Assembly (NCBI RefSeq): GCF_001949145.1
Contig: NW_019091571.1
Span: 306,005-368,004 of the forward strand
Direction: 5' to 3'
From: Acanthaster planci
Taxonomy: Eukaryota; Echinodermata; Asteroidea; Valvatida; Acanthasteridae
Length of the DNA stretch: 62,000 bases
Shown piece by piece: positions 43,725 through 55,009 of this stretch (its first letter is position 1; each line of letters opens with the position of its first letter). A program made the translations under genes and the position numbers. The notes beneath the pieces are model-generated. The model was not told the DNA's origin. It did no database searches and saw only the letters and a program-made list of their open reading frames with translations.

Positions 43725-43800
43725 TCACAAGCTCCATAAGTTGCAACAAAAGCATTCCTTTGTTACTGTCCATCTTGTTACTTGTGACTGGTCTTGTGAC
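43725..43800 (-). repeat. Dispersed repeat shared with CCDC61 intron 3
   Basis: The reverse complement (GTCACAAGACCAGTCAC, then ACAAAGGAATGCTTTTGT) matches 30785-30865 and 33330-33405 in sequence and order. Confidence 0.5.
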
Positions 43801-44646
43801 AGTCTAGACCGCGACAATACCATAAAGGTGATATACTGTGGGAAAAACCCACAAAATTCAGATTGTGTTTGACACTAGAAGAGCCGACAGTTTTTAGGAA
43901 AAAAGCATCTTGAATTGCAGCGAAATAAATAAATTCAGTTTGTTTCATTATCACAATTCATATTTTTCCCTGCAACATGGATACCGGTACAACTTTACAC
44001 AGACACTTTACCAGTAACATTTTAGGTTCTGCAAAAAATCCAGATAATCTTATTTTCTTCAAGTCAAGGATTTTTTTACAATTATATTTATGCTGATTTT
44101 TATTCCAAGTTATTTAATAAATATGCAAGTATAGAATGACTATTTTCTGTTTGCCATACTTTTACCATTGGGTGCAACTTTTTGAGCTCTGCAGATGGAG
44201 GGTGATGTGTGATCCACCATTCCAAAAACCAGGCTGAAGAATTTTGAAGTTATTTTCTGGAAAATTAAAGCAATGTACATGTGAACAATACAAAGTCCAC
44301 AGTTTTCATTGCCCGAAACTTCCAAAGCGTTCGGCAGCCATTTTTGTTTACATACACATAACATCACTTTGAAGTGTAACAATTAACAGTGGATGAGAGG
44401 GATTTTAAAACGTCAAAATTACATGCACATGAACATGCACCTACTTCAGTCTGTGGAATGGTCGGCCACTTTTTTCCTGCAGGAATAAAATTCATCTGTA
44501 GGTGCATGCCTGTCCGTTGGTATTGTACAGTGCTTGTGGAAGTACCAGTGATGACCATATGAAAACTATACTCTATAAAAACCTCGTGCGCGGGTACGTC
44601 TTTTACATCAAATGTCTTGAGGAAAAAACCCAAAGCAAACCAACAC

Positions 44647-45018
44647 AATAAGCCATTTGCGAGTTAAATTTAAATAAAACCTGGTACACTGAGTTCTTTA
44701 AATTCATGTGAAAATAACAACTTGAATTCTCCATACTGAAACCACTGTTGCTATACCTCGTGATTCGAGGCAAGCTTTTGCTTAGTTAAGTAAGAGAGGC
44801 CTTGCAACAATACACTATTCTCAATGGATAAGAACAGAACAAAGGAACCAGTCCATTCCAGAGATGGTGGTCGCTATGCGAAAGCTTGCCCCAAATCACG
44901 AGGTATAGCAACAGTGTCTTTAGTCTGGGGAATTCAAATTGTTACATTTCTATGCAATCAGATAACACAGATACCAGATTACCGGATTTATTCAAATTTA
45001 ACTCGCAAGTGGCTTATT
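44647..45018. mobile_element. Foldback/MITE element: 372-base imperfect palindrome
   Basis: The left arm 44647-44781 starts AATAAGCCATTTGCGAGTTA and ends near GCAAGCTTTTGC. The right arm 44878-45018 is its reverse complement with substitutions, starting GCGAAAGCTTGC and ending GGCTTATT. The inner 35 bases (ACTGTTGCTATACCTCGTGA and following) are nearly perfect. The 96-base loop is non-coding. A 94-codon ORF crossing it is treated as chance. Confidence 0.8.
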
Positions 45019-46979
45019 ACATTCCTATTGATGACTGTAAGAACTGAACAGGAAGTCCAGTCAGGCTTAGTGTATCTTGAGATCTATGCAAACCAAGACT
45101 TCACATAGCTTTGAATATGTGTTTGCATGACAAAGAACCTTTGAGGAATGCAGAGGTCAGGATAAAAAAAACCAAAAGGCCCTAGCCATCCCCTTGAATC
45201 TTGAAGGTACATGTATTACAGGCCATGAGCAACGTGGAATTATTTATCTGCCATCTCGCCCATCCATTGTGCTTGAACTCCAGTCTTCCAGCTGGAACAA
45301 TCACACAGTATAGTCATAACACGATTCAAAATTACACAAAGCCTGATAACTCTTCCGTCTGTTCATTCTTCAGTCTGATATTCTACATTTATTGTACAAA
45401 TTTCATTTTATTCCAAAGCCAGGCATTTCAGATATGTACATAATTTGTTGTGAATTATGAGGTTCTTAGCATTGGTAACCTAGCCAGGAATTGTCCTACA
45501 ACTTGCAAGTTACAACTTGGTTAGTTGCGTGTTTTTGCAACATCAAAGTTACTTCATTTGTGTCTGGGAGGGAACAGTCATCGAAGAGACATTGGAAGTA
45601 ACATTATTACAAGATCTTGGTCTGTTTCTAATGTTTTTGCATTAATGTCAAGAACTGGATCCTTTCTGATTGCAGCTCGCCACGTTTTCAGTTGACTTGC
45701 TTGGTTTCTAACTTGCTGAAACAATCACTGTTTGTTTAAGTGTCAGGACATTACAGATGCCCATTAACCTGGGGGGAGGTCTGGGAGGGATGACTGGGCC
45801 GATCCCACCCCTGGGGGGTCAACAATTGAAAATAATGAAAGGCAATATTTTATTCAGTGGTCTATTTCTTTTTCCTTCCTCTAAAAAATGTGTAAAAAGC
45901 ACCAAAATATGGCCTAATCCCTCTTAAAAATGCCATAAAACATTATTTTCACAAACTGTTCACCCCTCAACAAATCTGGTTCCTGATCCATGTTTGCACT
46001 TTCATTGCTGACACCAGAAATAGCAGTTTGCCACCGTGCAGACTTTTGATAGCTGGCCCATACTGCAAGGTGTGAAATACGGAGTGCCAATTAGGCGTAT
46101 TTTTTTTATTGCTTGCAAGTAAAAGTGAGTTTCGTTTAAGGAAGGTCGGTTTGAAATTTGCGAGAAAAGATCTGAGGTAATTCTCATAAAAAAGGAAAAT
46201 TGAATATATAAAGGTACACCAATCATTGTGTCAACGTCCTTGTCATATCCCTTTAGGATACAGGATCAATTTTTGTCTAAGGTCTAATTTTTGTTTTGTC
46301 TAAGATGCGAATCTTGGGGAAATGCTCTCAAATGACTGTCACTGGTTCAAAAATAGTTGTTTCTCAAGGGAAGAGGCCAAGTTTTTTAAATGCATAAACA
46401 TGCGTGGCTAAAATTGAGCTTGTATTTCCAAGAGCAGAACCAGCAGTTATGTAGGTTAGTCACTTTCCATTTTTGTGGTGAGTGGTATAAATGGAGAACC
46501 GAAACTTAAGGTAGTGAAAACATGCAAGGCAGGAAAAGAGAGGCAACTTTTGAATGGAGTTGAGACCTCAAACTTAACAGGAGACTAGGCCTGTGTTGGG
46601 TACCAGCCCGTCGATATCAAAACCCGATTCCATTTTTTGGGCCGGGTACCTGTAAAAAATTCCACGCATAAAATGTGTGTGAGCTTTAAAAGTGAACGGC
46701 AGAATTGCTGAAAAACCTGGTCCAATGGTCCTCACTCTGGTTCAAAGATTGATGGAGCTACTTTTGTTACAAACTGAAGCCTTAGGGAACAATTTTGTTT
46801 AATAAAAAGGTGGAGGTCTGCCAGGATTAATGTAAGGGTATACCGGATATCCGGTATTGACATAAAACTGGTGCTCGGTTCCAAAAATACCCATAAATGC
46901 ACGCCCCTACAGGACACCTTGTATTTTGCCTCATGAAAACATTGGGAAATTTTGCAAACAAGGGTAAAGTAAGTCTGAT
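45019..46979. other. Spacer between CCDC61 and OPA3, no gene recognised
   Basis: No exon or RNA gene was recognised between the foldback element and the OPA3 3' end. Confidence 0.45.
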
Positions 46980-46985
46980 TTTATT
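46980..46985 (-). terminator. OPA3: Poly(A) signal AATAAA of OPA3
   Basis: On the minus strand AATAAA lies about 45 bases after the OPA3 stop codon, implying a very short 3' UTR. Confidence 0.55.
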
Positions 46986-47029
46986 CTCCATGCTTTAGAC
47001 AGAGGAATTCTGAGCACTTCTAAACTTCA

Positions 47030-47358
47030 TCATTTTTTCGCCGGAGACAACCCAACCACTTGTCTGTGCAGTTCCCGTATCCTTGCGTCTTGCTCTTCCA
47101 CAGTGATGCCCAGCTCTTCCACTCTCTGCTGCAACGTAGAAATGGCCGCCGTCTGCTCCCCTTCGTGTTTCTGATCTTTCCGCTGCAGGCGGTAATACTC
47201 AAATGCTATCGTCCCCACGGCCACCACAAAGAGGAACGTCTCGCCAATGATGTCCGCTCCTAGTTCAACAGCTGCCTCCTCCGTGAGAGGTTGGACTGAA
47301 GAGGCTTTGCCAAGACCAAGTATTTTCATCCTCAGGTTGACTTCCATCCAGTGATGCA
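47030..47358 (-). CDS. OPA3: OPA3 exon 2
   Basis: Acceptor CTACAG|TG, stop TGA (followed by a second TGA); 329 bases, phase 1 in. Carries the conserved EEAA-ELGA block, the membrane segment and the coiled coil. Confidence 0.95.
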
Positions 47359-47969
47359 CTGTAGACAAATGCACAATCAATGAAATTCAATAAGAAAGGC
47401 TTACATGTAGGTAACCTCTCCAAGTTTAAGCTTCCACAAAAACAAAGTGAGGATTTGTTAACAGTTCTGCAGACAGCATGGAGTTGACAGTTTTGTGAAA
47501 TGTATGAAGAAAAACCACTTGCTGTTATTCAAAAGGAACACTAAATTTCTGAACCTTTAGGGGAAAAGCTGATTAATTAACATTGTGAAAGACTGCATTC
47601 TCAAAGTCAACCTTTAGTTGGGTCATTCCATGAGGTTGGGGCACAATTTGTGACGGTGTGTGTTATTTTCCAGAGTAAATTGCCTACTCTACAGGTCATG
47701 ACAGATGGTAAAAGTTACCCATGTAAGAAGAACACTGTTACAAATTGTGCCCAAACATCATGGAATGACCCAGTTGTTGTTAACTACGAAGTTACAATGT
47801 GACTCTTACAGTACTTACATTGTGCTGGTGGGATGCAAATGTATTTGCGCATAAACGGTCTTGTTTTGGCCATCATCTGAATCCGTTTGGCCAGAGGTTT
47901 ACTGATCTGTTTCACGGCCAGTGAGGCGAGTTTGATGAGGGGGAAAGCGGCTTGTTGGAAGCCTGCCAT
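47030..47969 (-). CDS. OPA3: OPA3 mitochondrial membrane protein, two exons
   Basis: Spliced span. OPA3 is a small mitochondrial membrane protein linked in humans to optic atrophy and 3-methylglutaconic aciduria; its biochemical role is unsettled. Joined exons give 159 residues (human 179). Family marks: N-terminal FPLIKLASLAVKQISKPLA (human FPMAKLLYLGIRQVSKPLA), YICIPPAQ, HHWMEVNLRMKILGLG, then PLTEEAAVELGADIIGE, a hydrophobic segment TFLFVVAVGTIAFEYYRLQ (about residues 90-108), and a C-terminal coiled coil ending PAKK. The start is the ATG at 47969, where family similarity begins; an in-frame ATG 16 codons upstream gives sequence unlike the family. The gene converges on CCDC61, with stop codons about 4.26 kb apart. 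Confidence 0.96.
47618..47772. mobile_element. MITE with TGGGTCATTCCATGAGGTT termini, copy 1 (in OPA3 intron)
   Basis: Begins TGGGTCATTCCATGAGGTTG then GGGCACAATTT; ends with the inverted form, AAATTGTGCCC..., CATGGAATGACCCA. About 154 bases, non-coding. Its interior is the reverse complement of part of the copy at 59835-60076. Confidence 0.85.
47819..47969 (-). CDS. OPA3: OPA3 exon 1
   Basis: ATG to donor CAAT|GTAAGT; 151 bases, phase 1 out, 50 codons plus one base. Ends at ICIPPAQ, the same codon and phase as the human exon 1 boundary. Confidence 0.95.
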
Positions 47970-48019
47970 TCTTTCACTCGACACTAGCCTCCACAAATGG
48001 CTTGTCAAAAATCTCAATA

Positions 48020-50400
48020 AGCTGTGCTAGAATTTGTCTTGAAGAACCCAATACACGTATGTTCACATAATGCATATTCAACTGTCACACCGAAAATGAA
48101 ATTGTTCACTGTCTACAAGTTACACCCATGCTCTTACTAACTTACTAGCCTGGGCTATAGCAACCCACTTCATGGACTGCTGATGATGCAACCATGGCAT
48201 GCCATGGTCATGGAGGGAGTAGCATTGTATTTTCAATGGCTCATTTCAATGATGTCAAGGATTCAACCAAGGATAACGGGGCAATTTAATGCTTCTGAGG
48301 ATCTGATCAAAAGAAACGACAATGTAAAGATGCACCCCTTATTTTCTCCGAGCAATCAGACAGCAATCTTTGTCGTTCAGTGAAGTTGCACCGACATGTA
48401 CACTACACAGTGCTAACATGTACTTAGTGTTGGCCGGCTGCGGAAGTTACACGCGTCTTTGTAATTTGCTGCTAGCCTCTAATCCATGCTACCATTGGTG
48501 CACGTGTTATTTCCAGCCGCAGCCATATCCTTCAAGTATATGTATTTGGATTGGTACCTTGGTAAGCCTGTATAACATTTCACTACCTTGATAGCCACAG
48601 TGAGTGCGACCAGTCTATCAGTTGAATGTATGGAGAGCAACTGGAACTTGTTGATAACTTTGAAAAAATGCTACATTCAATTTGTATATGAAAATAACAA
48701 AAATCGAGAATCATTCCACTTGTTTGAAAACTAATGATTTCACTTCGTTCAGTTTTGCATCACAAGAAAATTCTGAAATAAAACTTATCCAACTTGTGTT
48801 AGTTGTGTGATTCTTTCTTATGTCTAGTTCTGGCTTTTGTTGGCTTTTGCCAACTCAAATAAGTGATTGCTCGAACTTTTTTAAACGAGGGAATGATCCA
48901 CAGTGAAAGAGATGCATATATATGAGCACCTGAAATTCGCCTCTATAAAAAACAAAATAAATTCGTTTTGCACACCTCATTCATGTTACAAATCCGTCAC
49001 TTTAGATCATTACAGAGGATGTAGATAGAAAATGTAAATTTTATAAAGAACAAGTTCACGGTTCCCAATGAAGTTTAACAGAATTGGCTTCTGGAATGTG
49101 TTAGTTCTTGCCCGCCATACAAAACAACAATCTAGGCAGGATCTGCGTGTACACACTGTAGAAGTGCACGTACTGTACGTACGGCCATGGTACGGCGCCA
49201 ATACCTGCACGGTGCATGCAAGTGAGAGCTTGGCTGGCCAGCGCCTAGTTGCATTCCCGAAACTTCTGCAGGCGGTTAGGTTTTCGGTAATTCAAGTAAT
49301 ATTCCGTTTACAATGGGAATTCCTGGACAAGACGGTATGTACACTCTGGTAATGTGATCTAAATTTCAGCTAATCTTCGCTGGAAAAGGTGTAGTGTAGG
49401 CCTCCATTTTACTTTAGGCAAAGCAGTTGCTGTTTGTAAGGAGACGTAGGAGGGGCTGTGGCCGTGTACGTGTATTCGGGGAGGGAGCGCTGAAGCACTA
49501 GGTGCGGGCACGAATATCATGATCATGATGGGAAAAATGAACGGGTGACTTTCGTTCGATGGAGTTGTTTCACTCTGTTGATTTCCTTTACAGCCTTGCT
49601 CTGGGTTCTCAGCTTTTGGGGAACTGATGTTTTATTTAAAAGAAAAGCATTTTTCTTGACGCCTCTTTGGAAAAAGTGGAAGAGTTCCACATACAGACAC
49701 CAGACACCCCGTGCAACAAACCCCCGAGTATGAGACAGGTCTGAAAATTCTGTTTTCTCAATAAACGACTTGGTATTTTCTCTCCTTAATTACATTTTCT
49801 GGACAAGATTTGCCTTCTAACGGCTAATAGGTCCGCATATGGAACTCTTCCTGAAAGAGTTTTGTCAGGTTGTTTGTTATCACATCCTGGCGGCTGTCAT
49901 TGCCGATTAAAATTAATTCCTTGTTTAACATCACTCAAAGTTATATTTTTGGGCCAGGGGGGGACCTTTGATACTTGACATTTCAATTTCGTATGTTTCA
50001 GTACCTGGACAAGTTGAATCCTTTATTCTTGACCAGCTTTGGTGGGTTTGAATGTACGTACATACGTATACATGTAGGCCCTACATTGAAACGCGAACAG
50101 CGTGTGATTGACCGTACACTGCTTGACTCAATCGGTCATGGTTGAGCCTTGAATGCAAGACTAGAGAATTAGAAAAAACACACAAGACCATTTTTGTGGT
50201 GCAGACACATCTGCAAGGTTGAAAAGGGCTGAAAATTTGTTAAAAAGTTGGAAACACATGTACAAATATCATAAAAAGTCGGGGCGGGAGGGAAAATCCA
50301 GTCGGGCAGTGATGTAAACAAGGATTTAATTTTAATTGGCCAGTAACATTTTAAGGGAAAATTTGTGTAGTATGGAGCTCTATCCAAATTCTGTTTGCTA
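48020..50400. other. OPA3 upstream region and spacer, no gene recognised
   Basis: The OPA3 promoter should lie just above 47969, but no clear core element was identified. Short ORFs here lack family resemblance. Confidence 0.4.
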
Positions 50401-50519
50401 CATGTACATGTACATGAATACCTCAATATTTTTCCTGTTGAACTTGACTCTTTAGATCATGCTATTGATTTCAGGTTTCTAGAAATAGCCTAATACCAAT
50501 AGATACATGTAACTGTAGG

Positions 50520-50565
50520 GAAAAATTAATGACATCTGTACGCAGAATTCTTTCCCCACTTTTTT
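50520..50565 (+). repeat. Short dispersed repeat piece shared with 28712-28755
   Basis: AAAAATTAATGACATCTGTA followed by CGCAGAATTCTTTCCCCA; same orientation as the copy in CCDC61 intron 1. Confidence 0.4.
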
Positions 50566-51307
50566 CCATGTATTTGGTAATAGGACTAGGGACACCACAC
50601 CTGTAAGTTCAACTAGGTTAGATACTTTTACTCAGTTTTTTAAAACTTTGCACAGCCTGTTTATATGAAAACTAACAGCTGAGTAGTCTTTGGTCACCTA
50701 CTTTGGTGCTTTTGCCTCAACCTTTTGTGGAGGTTGTAGAGAGGAAAAGTGCAATTCCTGCCATGTCTGGCAGTTAAAGGGGATGAGGATGGAATTGGAG
50801 AGGTGTCTGTATTTAAGCAAAAGTAAGAACTGCCACTTTAATGCATAATATTGGTGCTCGGTAACACATGGTCGGTCATTGCAAAAATGTCGCAAATAAT
50901 GAAGTTTCTAGGTACAGTGCTTTATGTACATGTACTGGTACATATGTACGTATGGTACAATTTTAAAATTTAAGAGATTGTAACCATGGTAACAGGTCAA
51001 TGTGGCTTATGAATAGTTTTAGTTATGGCAGAGAGTAAGAGTTAAAAATGGGTAAAAAGTTTGGACTTGATTTTTCCTGGTGTGCATGCATTCCTCCAGG
51101 AAGGTAGGGCATTTGGGAACTCGGAAGCATCGAGGGAAGGTCTCAGATGGGAAAAAGACATGCTAAAGTGCTTCTTAGATATCCCTTATTACAATGTAGG
51201 TGCCGGTCGTTTGCCTCTTAGCAGAGGCAGTACAACAGACCCCATGGACATTGGTTGTATAATTTGAAGCCTTCCAGGGGCATATGGGTAACAAAACAAA
51301 TATTTGC

Positions 51308-51531
51308 TTTCTGGAAATAAAACTTAGGAGTGAAACAGGGAGAAGACAAAGAAGGAATTAAATTTTACAGGAGGAAAACCTTGCAAGGATACTTCAGGAG
51401 AAACCTGTGGGATCAGGTAGGGACTGAAAAACCCAATCCACATGTTGGCCTGGATGGTAGCGGTACTTGAACCTTGGGTCGCAGGTGGAAGGCAAGGAAA
51501 GAAACACTGTACCCTGAGCTATAGGTTGCCC
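51308..51531 (-). mobile_element. tRNA-derived SINE, copy 4 (most diverged)
   Basis: On the minus strand the head reads CCTATAGCTCAGGGTACAG (A box TAGCTCAGGG), with a B box GGTTCAAGTACC. The body matches the other copies at ACCTGATCCCACAGGTTT-type and CAATCC/GGTTTTTCAGTCCC stretches. Confidence 0.65.
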
Positions 51532-54500
51532 ATCTTAAATTAGAACTGGAAAGAACTTGGTCCTGACTCCCCATAAAGAAAAAAAATCAAGTTTTGAATT
51601 GTATCGGTATACAGCCCAGAAATCAGGCCATGGATGAATGATCTTATGGGGCTAAAGAACGTACTGTATAAGGAGCCAAAACATTGCACTCTGTAGATGT
51701 GGTAAGGTTGGTTGTTGCTTTGTTAAGCCATGGGTTTGCCTCTGGGTTTTAATACAAGCCCTGTGGACCATATCGCTACAAACAAGCAGGGGTTGAAATT
51801 GACGGTGGTCTGCTGGTCCGAGGCCAGTAGAAAAGTCAGCAGACCAGCTGATCTAATAAAATTGGCAGTCTAGTGGGCCAGCACAAAATGTACTTAACAA
51901 ACTTCATAAAATATTGAACTGAAAAAAAGATTTGTGTACCCGAATTAGTAGTGTTATGGATTCCGGTTATATTTTTGAGCGCTGCGTGTACCCAGCTACG
52001 TGACATACATAAAAGAACGATCCAAATTGTAGTTTTGTCACATGTGCACACCACTCGCTGTGCTAACAGGCATTTACAAAATGAGTGGATTAGACTTATG
52101 ACTTTGGTTTCACAGGTCTCAGTCATTTTGAAAGCAGTGTCCGAAACCACATGTTCCAGACCTGACTGGAACCAGTGAAACAGAAGTCTAAGCCTAATCC
52201 ATAGTCTAATCCTAAGCCTAATCATGGGCTCAACCAATTTTAAAGTGGATTCAATCCTCTTGCAACCGTAACAACACCCTGGAAAGGACATAGAAGAAGT
52301 CACAGACAAGGAAGAAGACAGCGATTTCTTATTTGACCTCTGCTTACATGTATCACACATGTAGACGTTTGCAGCCACAGTTTACAGAATTTTGTCCGGT
52401 TCTGATGGGACCACCAAACTTTCAGCAGGACTAGTGCAAATTTGGAAGTACTGGTCCCGCTGGCTACCTGGGAAAAAAAGGGTTAATTTCGACCCCTGGA
52501 CAAGTGTACACAGAGTGAACAAACATGAGCAACGTTACAGTTTAAACTTGCTGTCATGGTACTCTTATTGTATTTTGCCTCTTGACCATGAGCATTGAGG
52601 ATACATGTACATGTAGGTTTCCTGAAGAAGCATGAATCTTGGACTTTCAAAAACACAAAACTGCTTAAACTTGTAACAAACAAAATTGTTTCTCAGACCA
52701 GAAGGTTAACAAAAAATTAGGAATTAAAAAAGGAATGTTTCTTCAATAATATAGCACCATAAGGCCATGGACTCAACGTTTCATGAGATACCAGGTAGAA
52801 GCTTCTGTTCATGTAAGGAATTGTTGATGTTCTGTGCTGAAGCAGGAACTCATAGAGTCTGAATTTTGGCAAGTTTTGTTCAATAAATACATTAAGCTGA
52901 CAAACTGCTGTGTTGCTACAAGATTTAGTATAGTGGACTAGCGTATACATGTACACATGCATGTATTTTCTGACTCAATTTTATCAAAGGTTTACCAACA
53001 TATATGTACATGTATGTACGTACGTAAGTCTTAGACAACATGTGTCTTGTGATTATGCATAAATGTACATGTACAAGCATGTCACGTATGTACATGTTCT
53101 CTCCTTTTCCCATTTCTGACCATTTAAATGAACGCGTTTTGGGGACATTAAGGTGATGTATTTCCATAATTTCCATACCCTGCACAACTACATGTAGTTG
53201 AGCCAATTTGTAAGTTTCCCAAGGGGTGTACCTTTGTTACAATGCTTGTTTCTTGTCATCCCTAACTTTGTTGCAGTTTGTAGGCAAGTACATGCCTCGC
53301 GAAAACCCTCTACATCCAATCTACATACATGTACATGTACTGTACATCATGTAGCCTCCCCCACAACACATTTTCTCTGTCTTTGGAAGAAGTCATGAGA
53401 TTGCATTATACAGTGTAGTTGAAGGAAACTGTTCTCAATTTTGTTTTCTGGGAAGGAAATTCTCTTCATCTGCATAGATTTCCCTCACGTCTTGCCCCTT
53501 ACCAACAGAAATTTCCACAATTTTCCTGATGATCAGGGTCACATTTCACTGCACTGCTACATGTATATACATGTTATTTACAACTTCCAGGTCTGTTTCA
53601 CTTAGACCATAAACTGTAAGCATAGCAAACACAACATTCTGTAGAGGCTTAATTTATTGCAAAAGTATTGATACAAATGGCCATGCAAAGGTGTACACTT
53701 CCCTGTGTGTTGAAGTGATAAGATATTAAGTGTCATCGCATATGCTCCTGTTTATTTTGTTTTTCTAAGCTCAGAGTGAAATGTTTGCACCGTGAAATTT
53801 GCCCCTGGTCTTTAAAAATTCATGAGTTCCACATTTACCTTGTTTGTACATACATTTACATTATGTAAAGCCTCCTGTCCTGAACACTTAGGTTTTGAAA
53901 TGCCCTAGTTGAACGCAGAGCTGACTACCACTAATGACACTAAAGCTATACATCAATTAAATCATGATTACGTGACTGTACTAGGAGTATTATGATTCCT
54001 GAAAAGTGCATTTGTTTTACACACATGTACGTTAGGTATCTTGTTGCTTCATTCCATGCCAGGTTTTGTCAATGGGCCTTTCATGCATTACAATGCGTCA
54101 AATTGATTGTGAAGGGCACAGTGTTACCATTGAGAAAAAGCTTAGATCACACTGTATACGGTGTGTACATGTACATGTACAGTATGCATACAGGTGTACA
54201 TTGTACTGGTACATGTAATTTTTAATGTAGTTGAATGCATGGACACATGCTCTGCAACAGCCAGACGTACCATATATTTGATACTAGATCACTGCCTGCA
54301 TGTTTTGTCAGCTCCACCGCTAGTTACAACTTACAGTGTACTGGTAGTTGTGATGATGTCTGTTGTGTTTCTTAGAGTACTCATATGACACATTAGTGTG
54401 TTTGATGTGTGGGTAGGCATTAAAGTGCAGTGTATATGTACATGCACATGTGTGAGTAGAAATAAATCCAGGAGGCTCCAGTCATTTGTAATTGTATGCT

Positions 54501-55009
54501 TCTTGTTTAGAATTTTCTTACTCGGTATATATATATGCACAATGTACAAACATGCATACAAGTAGGTGCGGATTAAAATGAGCATCAATGGTGTTCTGGA
54601 ATGAAACTACATACATGTACATGTAATTAGTTGGAAGACATGCAACTCCTACTGGTAAGACAAGGTCACATAAGTCCCTAATTAATTAGGTCTCATACGT
54701 GTGTAAAAAGTGTGCTCTCCATTTTAAGAAAAATGGTGGACGTACATGGAAGGTACATGTACTTTAAAATATTCATTATTTTGTATTGAAATGATTGGTA
54801 ATTACATGTAATTTGAATGTGTGAACTCAGTGATAATGTCAGTTAATAAGTGGCTATGTCAGAATTCATGCTGTACTTGTTGAAACCATTAAATGCAAGT
54901 CATGAAATGTACATTTACATGTACATGTAAGGTACCATAATGTGCCAAAGTTGTTTTCATTAACCTGCTTACTGGAGCACACATGTACATGTATGTATGC
55001 AAAGATGCA

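Noticed and set aside
44824-45108. 94-codon ORF
   Set aside because: It runs through the right arm of the 372-base foldback element.
51836-52378. 180-codon minus-strand ORF
   Set aside because: It includes a CCTAATC-type low-complexity run and has odd composition, with no family resemblance.
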